A program made the position numbers and the translations under genes. Below the pieces are notes generated by a model. The model had not been told where the DNA came from. It worked only from the letters and a program-made list of their open reading frames with translations, and did no database searches. This document shows positions 25,001 through 37,700 of a stretch of 64,000 bases of DNA, piece by piece. Origin of the DNA: Anthonomus grandis grandis (Eukaryota; Arthropoda; Insecta; Coleoptera; Curculionidae); the NCBI RefSeq assembly GCF_022605725.1, contig NC_065567.1, positions 30,979,127 through 31,043,126 on the forward strand, written 5' to 3'. Positions within the stretch are counted from its first letter, which is position 1. The number at the start of each line of letters is the position of its first letter.

Positions 25001-28000
25001 GTTTTGTGCAATTGTATAACAAACATATATATGTCTCTTTCTCTTTTAATAAACGTTTGGCAGCAAGTTAATTTCTATGGCGATAAACCATACATTGGTT
25101 AATTTGTGTAATTTTTTATTTAGTAATATAACCAGTTTTTTTACGGCATTTTATTTAGTCCCTGGGCATAAAGAACTGCAAGGTAAGTAACAATTTAATT
25201 TGTAACTGGCAGAAACCCATATCTAAGTACATGCGACTAACAATCAATTTTTCTTTTTAAATAACTGAATAAAAGATAACAGTGTTCTAAAAATAGTGTA
25301 TCAAAATTCAATGAACATGTTTGAAAGCCGTGAGCAGCACAAGCAGAACTAAAAATAGACCAACTAAATAATAAGATTTGCATTTTGCGATCAGTCACAT
25401 TTCACAAAAACTTTTACTTTTAAATTAAATTTATGTGAATATTTTGCACTTTATGCTATGCTCAGATGTTAACCTCGTTACTGATATGAAAGCCTAATAA
25501 ATCAATGATTTTTCCGTCTATGTTGATTATAAATTTTTAGATGAAATCAGGATGTCGTGGTAAAATAAATAATTTATGAGCATGCGATGGTGACCTACAC
25601 CAAATTTTTCAAAACGCGACAATAAGTAAAAATAACTATAATCAAATCTGCAGCACCGAAGATAAGCATCGCCGCATATTTTAGAAGATACAGAAACGAC
25701 GGGTCGTCATACCAGATTAGTCCAACTTAAAACTTTGGCTAATAAACTACATTTCGTTAAAACATTATAAATACGTTTCAGGCCGAAATAATAGGGACGA
25801 AAGAGAAAACAAAAATCACGCTGTTGACCCCTGATAGTCGATAGTAGACTTATTTTAATTACTTATTGTAGAAATATATAATTTTATAACTAATAGTGCA
25901 AATGAACGCGAGTACCAGCATTGTAGTGCCAGTTTCGGCCGTGGGAGGGATCGTTTTGTTGATAGTTTGTTCAAAAAGGTAAACACTCGGTTGCATGTAA
26001 CTATCAAATAAATAAACATATTTAAATATCGAATAGTTTATTCCCAAATTTTAGGTCTTTTTTCACTTGCAATTAAATTACTGCACTCTCATATTTTTTG
26101 CATGTGTATACTCCACCCTGTATATTAGGAAAATTTAATAGAATTTCACAAGCAATACTGTATACTAACAGTAATTTTTGCTCAAAATATTTTGATTCTT
26201 TTGTATACCTGCGGCTAATAAATTCGTTCACATTCCTCTCTTTATCTATACTGTGTATGTCGTGAGAATGTGCAACATGTCTTCATATTGTTTTTTGTTT
26301 TCTGTGTAAGTAAATGCAAGTATTTTATTTTGAATTATTAAAAGTTAAATAGCAGTGCCTTCAGATATTAAAAGATCTTAAGACATCAGCTATAAATAAC
26401 AGTAACACATTAAATGTACACTTCTACCCTCAACCCTGGCTCCGCTAAAGACTTTGGTTCCTAAACCAACGTCTAATTTTTCTACCACAAATCTAAGCTG
26501 ATACAATAATTAATTTTTAAACACCTTTATTATAAAAAAAAACATTCTAACAACAAAGTACGAAACTCAAGCCAAAATATAATTTCCCCCTTTGGCTTAC
26601 CTCAGCCACCCCAAAATCAGATATTTTCATGACTTCATCCAGTGTAAACAACAAATTTCCAGGTTTTATATCTTTATGCACCACCCTGTTTGAGTGGAGG
26701 TACTCTAGCCCATCGACAAGTTGCAGAAAATATCCATGCCCTTGTCTTGGTGGCAGTTTTTTGCCAGGTACAGAGTCCAGCATTGCTGAAAATGAATAAA
26801 CAGAAATTTAAGTTATTTTTAGCATATAAATCTTAGGTACCTTGTAATGAGCCAACGCAAAACTCCATAATTACATATAATTTGTTTTTCTCCTCCACTT
26901 CAAACTCCTCCAGCACCCGTATAATGTTTTTGTGACGCAGTTTTCTTAGAAGTTGGATTTCTCTGAAATGAAAAGCCCATTATATAGGAAAAATTATTTC
27001 GTGAGAAGCAAATAAAAGAGTGTAAAAATTATAATGTCAAAAACTTGTATCTACTTATCCTTCTATAAATCAGCTTTTTTTTACAAGAAATATACTCTCA
27101 TAAAAAATGAATTCTACTACACTGTTTCCACTGAACTAGATTATACAAATATAATTATTGCTATGAATATGCAATACAAGATGGGTATCAAAAATGTTTT
27201 GGTAGGTCAAGTAGATAAAGCTAAAGCAAAACAATGTACAAAACAAACGTTATAATTGTCTAAGTTTATTTAGTGTTTGCCATTAGATATTCAATTGTGA
27301 ATATACACTTATCCATATAATAAATAAAATAACTGTTATCATATTTGCTATCTATATATAATCCCTTGGTGGTGATACCAAAATAAAAATAGTCTGTGTT
27401 ACCTTGTTTAGTTTTAAAGGTCCTGTTGAGAATAGAAGAATTAAACATGCTTGTAATTTTCTTGTGTTCAGTTATTGTACTGATTTTTCTCTTTCTGGTT
27501 TTTAATACCTGGCACACAACACGGTAAGTTAAAAGAAAAAAAAATTGACCCTTTAAATACAGACAAATATTAATATAATGATTTCTTATGAAATTTTTTT
27601 ATTTATTGACTATTGAATTAAAGTTTCCATTTCCAACTAAATTTTTGTTTCAGGATCCGTTCAAAGATGTCATCGCTCTTTTCTTGGCTGCTAGGCACTG
27701 TAAGTACATAGTTATTTTAATTATCATTGTAATAAAATGCATGCATCATTCAAATATGGTTGTGATAAAATAATTATTATTGTGCTATGGTTGCAATTTT
27801 CTGTCCATTTAAATTGTTTTATAGGGTAACAAGCTCATTATCCAGTTAATCATTGTAAAATTACTCAGATAATTTTTCAATTAAATTTGTGTTATTGAAT
27901 TAAACAAGTTGATCTATTTCAAACATTTTGATGAGAATACATATAATATCTTAAAGTAATTAAAAAATGATTACTTACTATCTTCGATAAATAAAGGCCT

Positions 28001-28739
28001 TAATATAGGTTTCCCTGATACTCATTATGTAAATATTTGTTAGCAATTTAAATAAGCAAATAGCATATTTAAGATATAGACATGGAATTTTTTCTCCATG
28101 ATAGTAATTAGATCCTCATGAAGACATTAATGAAGGTATTATATGTTCACATTGGCATTCTGTATATAGTATTATAAGCAATAATAATGAAAAATATTAA
28201 AAATTACCTTATGAATGTCTCCTTGGCACAAGGGCTGTAACAGTGTTAATTTATATAATGAGCATTTATACAACAAATTGAAACCTATAAAATAAAACGT
28301 ACTTTTGAACGTTTTGTAATCCATTTGGTATCCTCCGGAGCTTTTTGGTCTTAAATATCTTAACAGCTCTCCTAGTTAATGACTCGGTATCCAACATTTC
28401 TTTTACTTTCCCATAAGAACCCTCCCCTAACATATCCCCCATTACATACTTTCCAATCATTTTAAACTTCTTCTTTGAGGCTTGATATATGATTTGGTTA
28501 CTGTCTACCCGATGAAAAAAATTTGCTATATTTACTGCTTCCAAATCGTCATCCAGCCCATCATACTCATCCATGGCTTCACAGATCCATATTTTAGCGG
28601 TCTTTAAAGGACTAAGGGGCTTTAATTCCTCAGTGCTGTCCACAGAGAAGATCCGATTGGAGATTTCTGTTTCAGGGGGGCACCCTGGCCCCCCTAAGCT
28701 CTCTGTACTGCTAAGTGAATTACACATGTTACTGCTCAT
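22079..28739 (-). CDS. Lkb1: Serine/threonine kinase LKB1 (STK11), master AMPK-family kinase
   Basis: Exons: 28739-28303, 26962-26841, 26785-26601, 23668-23532, 23476-23291, 23238-23033 and 22224-22079; all phases agree, 472 residues. Kinase landmarks: Gly loop LGEGSYGKVKE, catalytic Lys in RRAVKIFK, HKDIKPGN, DFGVAE, the LKB1-specific PAFQPPEIASG (family PAFQPPEIAN), VDVWSAGVTL and YPFEGDNIYKLFENI. These identify LKB1 rather than a relative. The last exon ends in LSMCKQS, a CaaX-type farnesylation box in the place of the vertebrate CKQQ, just after a Ser matching the vertebrate PKA/RSK site. The family acts with STRAD and MO25 to phosphorylate AMPK, MARK and SIK kinases in energy and polarity control. 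The AGL gene runs through this locus on the other strand. Confidence 0.95.
23820..24640 (+). mobile_element. Degraded non-LTR RT fragment in Lkb1 intron
   Basis: Antisense to Lkb1. It begins at the catalytic box KYADDLQIYLPSLES (23833-23880) and continues to VKNLGLCMDNRMSFNAHVNKIC (23995-24060) and a decayed C-terminal part. The N-terminal RT and endonuclease are absent. Confidence 0.75.
24641..25901. other. Lkb1 intron sequence upstream of the first AGL exon
   Basis: No gene recognised. If the AGL long form is real, its promoter and leader lie in roughly 25550-25901, which has a few moderately GC-rich tracts (25600-25720, 25800-25850). I see no clear TATA box. Confidence 0.3.
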
Positions 28740-31700
28740 TTTATTTTGTATACACTGAGAATTTAGAAGGTGGTTTTTTGCGAAAATAGTTACATTATTG
28801 TTGAAAGTTACTTAAAATTTAGTTATGTTGTGCATCTCGGGCATTGCCGTCAACACAACAACTATCAAAAAACAGCTGCTATTTACTCATTTGAGGTTAT
28901 GGTTATGTTGACGTTTCTGGTTTTCAAATTGTCATGTCACTCCCTCCTACTCCGCTTGATAAGGATCACGTGATTCTCCGTTTATTCTTCTATTGTTCGT
29001 CATGTGGGAGCCATGTTGTATTGATCGGATCAGGAACACATGCATGAAACGTAATATCGATCTTTAAGTTACGTAACTAAAATGAAACGGAATATATTAA
29101 GCTTTTGAACATGTTAATAGGATATTTGCTCTAACTGATAACATATTTATAAAGTGTTTACACAGCGTTTTTTTAATAAAAATATACCTGTGTTTTATCA
29201 TATACCTCCATGCAATTTTTGTAAATAAAATCCATTTTGTACAATTGTTTCCCTTCTTTGGCTAATTCTTCCTTTTTAATCCATGGCTAAAAATCTATTT
29301 ATTATATGCTATATGTACTTATATAACAACACATATTGCTATAAGTAGTTCTTCGTCTCAAGCGAAATTTCCGTACACGTTTCGGTAGCCAGTGCCATCT
29401 GAAATGTCAAATGTTCATCTGTCAAAATCAGCTGTTATTTGTATATTTTTATTTTTGAAATTAATTTTTGTGCAAGTTTGAAAGTCACCTTGAATCTTCA
29501 GTCCCAAATATTTTTAAAATTTATTTTCACTTAAGTGCGGCTGTAGTACATGAGGGAACATGTGTAGGAGAATATAAATTAACTTTTTGGTGAGTTGACA
29601 AGCTTAATTAAGTCTGGTTTTAGTTAAAAACTCAGTTTTAAGTTGGAAGACCTATTAAAAAAAGTATAAAAATGTGAATTCTTTATAGTAAATTAAAGGA
29701 AATTTGCAAGTTAATTTGTTTATTTGTTATTGATTTGTTTGTTATATTATTTACGCCAAAAAGTGTTACTTTTCATTAATCGAGATACATGTTTCTTTCA
29801 AGCAAAATCTCAAGGGACTTAGCAATGTGACTAACATTAAAAGGAACTTTGATGGGATATTCCAATTAAATTAGTAAAATAAATACACATCAAAAAAAAC
29901 ATGATACATAAAATTGAAACAAGTACTTAATCCCTATTCTATTTTTACATAACAAAGCCATATTACTTACATAACTGGTTCTCTTTTGAATCTTTAAGCA
30001 TATATTATTTATAAAACTGTTATGGTCTGTTAATCTCTTTTTCTTAGGTTTCAGGAACTAAATCTGAAAGCAATACATCAGAAGCCAGAAGTAGTCAAGC
30101 TGTTGCAACAGCTAGAGGTAACTCTTTTTTTATTCAGTAAATACTACTTTATTAAAATCTAATATCAGCTAGTTATGTTAATGGATCTATTGCCTTTTTT
30201 GTAGATACCAAACAACCCAAACCCAAAGCAAAACAACGAGTTAAAAAACCAAACAACGAACCTGCTTTTAGCACTAAATTGGAAACTCCTATAGAGCAAG
30301 TTATTGAGGAGACACTAAAGGAAGAAAATACTGAGAAAAAATCAAAGAAAAAAAATAAAAATTGCAAAAAGAGCAAAGTTGACGAACCAGAAAATGAGGA
30401 GTTTGTATTTGTGAAAGAGGGGACTTCCAAATCTCCAGCTGTTATTGATGATGTGGGCTATTCATTTTTCCCAGTAAAAGATAGAAGTCGAAAAGGAAAG
30501 AAGTCAATACTTGAAAAGAAGAGTTCTGAGGAAGCCATAACTGCTGTAATTGCTCAAGGTATACATTCTTACTTATTGCACCATATTAAATCATATATGT
30601 TTTAACTTATTTTAAGGTATTTCAAAGAAGAAAGACCCTGTAAGGCCAGCTATAATAGATCATTATAAAAAACCATTATTAATTGAAAAGCCAAAGGTAG
30701 AATTAAAGGAGAGCAAAAAGGTCACTTCAAAAGTCTCTTATGCTAGCATAGTCACCAATTCTGAACCAAGTAATAATGAAATTTTCAAAGAAGTCAATAA
30801 AAATTCTGCTCAAATTGTAAGTCAGTCTCTAGAAAACCCTGTGGAAGTAGCAGAAGTTGCTAGGGAACTTCAAAATAGTCCAGGAGCAGGAGGCAATGAG
30901 TTTATTAATGAGAACTTGATTATTTGTGAAGAATCAGTAATTACCGAAGTTCCTAGTGAAGTTGCAACCATACCAAGAGATCCAGGAACCCTGGTTGTTA
31001 ATCAGAACCCACTTTTCTCTGAAGTAAAGGCAGTTGACAGTGAAGAAGTAAATGCACCTGAAACAAATTTAAGTAAAGAGTTTATTAACCAAGAGTTGCT
31101 GGTTTGTGAAAAAATTAGCCTTACTGAGACTAGTGAACTTGAAAGCAATCTAAAAGAAGAACTTGAGATTACTAACCAGGACTTGATTGTTTGCGAAAAA
31201 ATAACCCTTGCTGAATGTGAAGACCATCCAAAGCAAGAAAATAACCAAGGTTTACTCTTTTGTGAAGAAGAAGTAACTTCTACCAGTGAAGAATTGAATG
31301 AAATTAAAGCCGATCCAAGCCAAGAAAATATAGAGTTTAGTGACAAAGACTTGCTGGTGTGTGAGAAAATAATTGTCTCTGAAGGTGAATCTAGTGAGTC
31401 CAAGTTAAGAGAAACAGTTAATGATTTTATTGACGGCTCATATGTTTGTGAGGAAGTGGTAACATCTAATTATAGTGAAGAGTCTAGTGAAGTTAAAGCC
31501 AATCAAAAAGGTTTTGAGAACTACATTGCTAACCTAGAATCAACTCGCGAAGAAATTATAATTAGTGGTAAGTATGATTTTTAAATTCCCTAATGTTTTC
31601 CTAATCAATTTTTATCAAGGTGTTAGTCCAAAAGACTTTATTGAGGCTCACATAGAGGATCAAGCCAGTCAACCTAGAGAACCCTCTATTTCAGAAAATA

Positions 31701-34700
31701 TTGATTGTAATCACACTGAAAATCAAATTCGAGAAATAACAAAGGAAGAAACTCAAATAGTTGAGAATATTTTAAAAGAGTATTCAAACTCGGACGATAT
31801 TATCTTAAATGGTTTCCATGAAAACGATGATACTGTAATAGATGAAAAAACAGATGAGACATTGATAAGGGAAATCAATACTATAGAACACTTTCCAGTT
31901 GAGAAAAAGGATAATTATCTAACCGACAATATGTCTGAAAAACGAATTCTTGCTTTAAATGATAAGGAGCATCTGGAATCAACTATTTATCGTATTGAGA
32001 AGAACTTCACGTTGCAATTCCGTTTAGGTCCTTCGCTATTGGGGAGGAAAATTAAATTGTACTGTAACTACCCTAAAGAGAGAGCCAATGGAACATTGGA
32101 AGAATTTGACAGAAACAGATATCAGCTTTTAAGCTGGTGCCAGGATGAGGGATGTAAGAACTCAGATGATACAGCCTCATTTGCCGAAATCAAAGAGGTC
32201 AACGTGGCTGGCAGCTTCCATTATTATTTTGTTTATGACAATGAGTAAGATATATTTTTTTAATTAAAAATTAAAATCAAAATTCGCTTATTTTAGGGAC
32301 ACAGAAGAGAAACAAGGGTCAGGTTATTTCTTGGTTGATCCAGTACTACAATATGGCAATAAAGATACGTTACCTTTAGATTGCATCCAGTGCCAGACGG
32401 TACTTGCAAAGCATCTGGGTCCCATTTCCACATGGGAAAATAAACTGAGAGTTGCCAAAGAGTCTGGATATAACATGGTGCATTTTACGCCTATTCAGGT
32501 AATTGGACCTAAAACCATTAATTCAAAGTTAAATAAAAAACTAAAAGTAATTTTTTATTATAGCAACTGGGAGTCTCAAAGTCTTGCTACAGTTTAAGTG
32601 AACAACTGAAACTGAATCCCTCGTTTAGCACAGGAGAAGCAAAGCAAGCTACTTTCGAAGATGTTGAAAAATTAATTTCAAAAATGAGAAAAGAGTGGAA
32701 GGTACCTAAATATTGCAATAAAATTTGAATTTAGCAATTAAATATGTCATGCATTTTAAGGTGTTATCGGTGTGCGATATTGTTCTCAATCACACTGCAA
32801 ATGAAAGTGAATGGATTAAAGAACATCCTGAGGCCACATACAACTGTTTGAATTGCCCTTATTTGAGGCCAGCATACTTGCTTGACGCCGCTTTTCATCA
32901 CTTCTCTATGGATATTAAAAAAGGTAATAATTCAAAATTTTAAGATAAAGTAGCAAATAAACTACTGTATTAGAAAAACCGTTATATTCTAGGTTATTAC
33001 GAAGATCGTGGAATTCCAGCTGAAATATCTACTGAAGAGCATCTAAACGCCTTCCGTTATCATTTTAAGACGGCCGTCTTAGAGCCTTTGCGACTCCAGG
33101 AACTGTTTATCGCTGATGTTAATAAGATCCTTGAACAATTTTTAACCTTAGCAAGGAAAACTCCACCTGTCACTAATAACGAAAGAGATCATCTACCGGA
33201 TATTCAATTAATTCAAGATCCAGAATTTAAAAGATTAATGAGTAAAATAGACTTAAATTCAGCTCTGAAGAAGTATAATACTTATAGATCAGATTGTTTT
33301 GACGAGGAGTCCAGAGTAAAAAGGTGAGAAATCTTTAGATGAGGAGAACATTACATAATTAATGGCCAATAATTTTTTTAGGTGTACTGAGGATCTAAAA
33401 TCAAAATTAGACTCTTTAAATGATGCCCTCATTAAAGAACTTCAGGGTGATTTGGATGCGGCGGTTGAAAATGTTATTGCAGGTATACGGTACTTTAGGG
33501 TACAGCCAGACGGACCTAAAATTAGAGAGATCACCACTAAAAATCCTGTGGTTTACCGGTAAGGTTCTTTTTAAATAAAGATTTAGTTTGTTTAATAAAT
33601 GAACGGTTTTTTGCAGGTATTTCACAGATCATGGTTCGCCACAATCATTGAAAGAAGCTGAGGAAACGATGTATTCCGAAGATAGCAAATTTATTATGGC
33701 TCACAACGGTTGGGTCATGAATTCGGACCCCTTGAAGAACTTTGCTGATGCTGGTACTAAAACTTACATTCGACGTGACCTTATTGGTAAGTCCTCTTGG
33801 ATAATAATTAATTAACTTATGAAAATTTCAAATATTTTAGCTTGGGGTGACAGCGTAAAGCTACGCTTCGGAGACAAACCAGAAGACTCTCCTTATCTTT
33901 GGAACCATATGCGAAAATACGTGGAGCAAACGGTTAAAATATTTGACGGTGTACGTCTAGACAATTGTCATTCTACTCCGATTCCTGTGGCGGAATATCT
34001 TTTAGATTGTGCAAGAAAAGTGAGACCGGATCTGTTCGTTGTTGCCGAACTGTTTACTAATTCAGACCTTACCGATAATATCTTTGTTAATAGGTAAATA
34101 CTTACACAGTATATAGAAACCTTTTCATTTGTTACACCCTGGTACAATAAAGCTATTTCAAAAACTTGTATTATTCTAAATAATTCTTTTCATTGATTTC
34201 AGATTGGGTATCACATCCCTTATACGTGAAGCCATGTCCGCCTGGGATTCCCATGAACAAGGGCGCTTGGTATACCGATATGGAGGGGTGCCAGTGGGTT
34301 CTTTTGAGCAACCAAGATTTAGGTTGTTGACCCCAATGGTGGCCCATGCGCTATTTTTGGACTTGACCCACGATAATCCTAGCCCAGTTGAAAAGAGATC
34401 AGGTAGGTGTCTTTTTAATTAAAGTTCATAAATTTAATATAGTTTTCTGTTGTGGCTTAAACTCAAACTCAAAAAACAGTTGACACATGCTCGTTATATT
34501 ATATTAAACATATGTGAAGTACCCTAAATATGAAACAAAACAGCTAAATAATTCTCAATAAAAAACTATGTTAAATCTGACCTAAAAAAAGAATCAATGC
34601 ATGGCAGATGCGGGCACTATCATAAGTATTTCATTTATGTATCAATTTAAAACGATAAAGGATGATGCTGAAGCGTAACTTGTTATTAATGACATATGTA

Positions 34701-37700
34701 CATTCCTACTAAACCTAAGAATTAATTTTTTTTTAAATAAGCAGGCCTATTATTATTTATAATGCAATAAATAAAATTATAGATATGGAGCATTCTCCGG
34801 TTTTCTGTAATTCAAAAATGGAATTCATGGCTCAAATACATTTTGTGTATTTTATTTTTTTATACTCTACTTTATATATAAAATTTATCATACAATACTA
34901 CGCCATTTAACAATAGAAGTAGACTCTAGTAAGGAAATAAATCCAGGACTCACAAGCCTGGAATAATAAAAGAACTAAAATAAGAGAAGTTAAAAAATGG
35001 AATATATGGCTCAAATGACTGGAAATTAAAAGTCAATTGTCGGATATAACGCAACTAGACTGAAATTAAAGAATTGAATCTATGGTTCAACTGCCTGGAA
35101 TTAAAAAGTCAATTTCTTGCAATAATGAAAAAACTAGAATACCTCAAATTGAAAAATAGAGTATATGGTTCAATTGACCAAAATCAAAAACCCAGTTACC
35201 TGATATAATAAAATAACTAGACTGGAATTAAAAATGGAATTTTTGACTCAGCTGCCTGGAATTGAAATGTCCGTATTTAAAATATTTGATGTTTATAAGT
35301 GGTGTAACGTGTTCGCTATAATTAATATAAAAGTAAGTCTTTGACAGATATTTTGTAGTTTTAGTATCATATTTTTTACGCATGATAGCAAAGAATTACC
35401 ATATACAGTGTCACCATAACTAAAGTGTCACATAACAAATACTTTTGCCTAGAGTGAATATATTTTTTCAGCTTCAGGCAAATAGGCAGTTTTTAATTTT
35501 ATTGGAATATAAAGCTGAAAAGGAACAACTGGAATTTTATTGCCTGAAATGTTAATGGTTAAATTGTATTGGACATCTCTCCTGTTTTTACTTCCTAGTA
35601 TTATTGGTAGACTTGTTTGTGTAGAATTTAGTTTAAGATTATAGTCTCTTGCAAAGGTTTCAATGCTTTTTAAATCGAATATTAGAGAGTTTTGCGTCGT
35701 TCGAATATGTTCCTTGTCTATTATTGGTATAGAGTGGCAAGTTTTACTACCTTCTACACATCCGCAAAATAAATTGAAAATAACATTGGTAAGTTAACTG
35801 ACCCTTGTTGAAAAGCCAAAATAATGCAGTTTCAATAACAAGTCATAGTTCACTGTGTCAAAGGCCTTACTAAAGTTGAGTAGTGCCATTCAGGTGTAAG
35901 ATTCTGTTTCTCAATGGAGCGAACATCATGTATTATTTTTGCAAAACAGGTAAGTACTTTTGTTCTGTATAAGATACACTATACAAATTAATATTAGTTT
36001 TGTACTTATATATTAAATATTTCATATATTAAGCGCTGAGTTGATATGTTTCTCTTTCTTTCTTCTTGTTGGTTCTGCTACCAGGCAATTTACCCAATCA
36101 CTTCTCCTCTTGATTTAGGAGATTTGTCGAATTTATATTCTGCCCTCTCAAATCTACTACTGTCTTTCTTAATTAGATCTTGCCTTTTATATCTCCTTCA
36201 CTGCTATGGAGCACTTCTTTCATCTAATTTTCTGTACCTTATTACACCTAATTTATTATTATGAAATTATTAGGTTGTTAGTTTGTTAATATGTATATAT
36301 ATCACAGATATTGTTGGAAGGACTGTATTTTTCTCAGAAACCCACATCAGAGGTGGTTCATGTGTGTTTCTCTCAAAATATTTATTAACTGTTTTAATAA
36401 TTTCCACTATTAGTTCATGGAGTATTAATGCAATTGATGTTTGGACTACCCTGCACAGTTCATTATGTAGATTTTAATATTATATGCCTCAAATTACCTT
36501 ACCCCTACATGAGCAGTTTATGTTTACATTGATATTAAATGTTCAGGAGTTAAACAATGTCCCTTTCTCAGGCGTATAAACGTTGTGATATGTCCTTTAC
36601 CATGGAACTCTGCTGTAAGGAACCATTTATGTAATGCTTACCTTTATTGTCCACAGTTTTCTTCTATGTTTCTTTTCACTTTTCCCAGTGTCTCCCCTTT
36701 AAGTTAGGTATTATATCCTGTATGTCTAAATTGATTGGTTATGGTATATTTAATATTCTACCCATAAAATCATTCATGTTTTTATTTCCTTTATGGAATT
36801 TATTTTTTTAATTGCACTTTTTAAATGTGTAAAAATTATACATTTCTTAATATCCTTCTCTAGGCAATAGTTTACATTGTTATGAATTGTAATAATCTTC
36901 GCTGTATATATTTGATGTGTAATATGGATGAAAATCTATGGTCTTCTTGTGGGCAATACATGCCAAAGTTTTGTCCAAGGTTCCATCTGGATAAATGGTG
37001 TAGTATTTTGGATATTTTTAAAATCTAAAAAAAATTGTTCCATGTTTTGTTCTACTATGTTAAGTCCTATATTAATCACAGGTACTCTATATTTTGTTAT
37101 ACTTGAAGAATGGGCTTACTTGGTATTTCTGTATGCACTTCTCATGGTCAAACTTCTTCATATCCTGTACTTTTGTGCATTTACTTTTTATTTTTTAATG
37201 AGTTTTAATAATTTACTGTTTTCTATTTAGATGTGTGGCCACTCCACATCCTTCTATAATCCAGACTAGTTTTCCACTTTCTGCTAGTAGTAAGTTAGTG
37301 AGTGCTTAATATTGAACTGTATTCATCCTGTTTTTGTTTGCCTTGGTTAATGGACTCAGTATTTAATCCCATAAATCATTAAAACCTTGTTGGCCTTAGT
37401 TGATTATTCTATCAATGTGTTTCATCCAGTTTACATTGTTTGCAATAACCCCTGTATATTTGACACGCTTGTCAAAATCATAATAAATGACAGTTTTTTT
37501 TTGGCACATTGAGCATCGCACAAGTCAAAATTTTCGTGTAAAATATATCAAAATTCAAGTAGAAATACCTAAAGAGTGCACTGTATTACCTTCCCGCGTA
37601 AAATGGAACAGTTTGGCGTTGACACCAGAGAAAGCCCAAGAGCGCAAAATCTGAAAGAAGCGAAGCAGCGAGCTTTTAATTTTGTAACGTTTTATAAGCT

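Noticed and set aside
27034..27255. 73-codon frame on the + strand in an Lkb1 intron
   Set aside because: Initiates with ATG but shows no homology, no splice connection to AGL and no codon signal.
28998..29053. ATG-led frame as another first AGL exon (MWEPCC...)
   Set aside because: It could splice in phase only with a weaker donor and a different acceptor than the one used by the 27654 exon; the 25902/27654 chain is better supported, though this cannot be fully excluded.
31002..31403. 133-codon Ser-rich frame on the - strand
   Set aside because: Antisense shadow of the AGL extension repeats.
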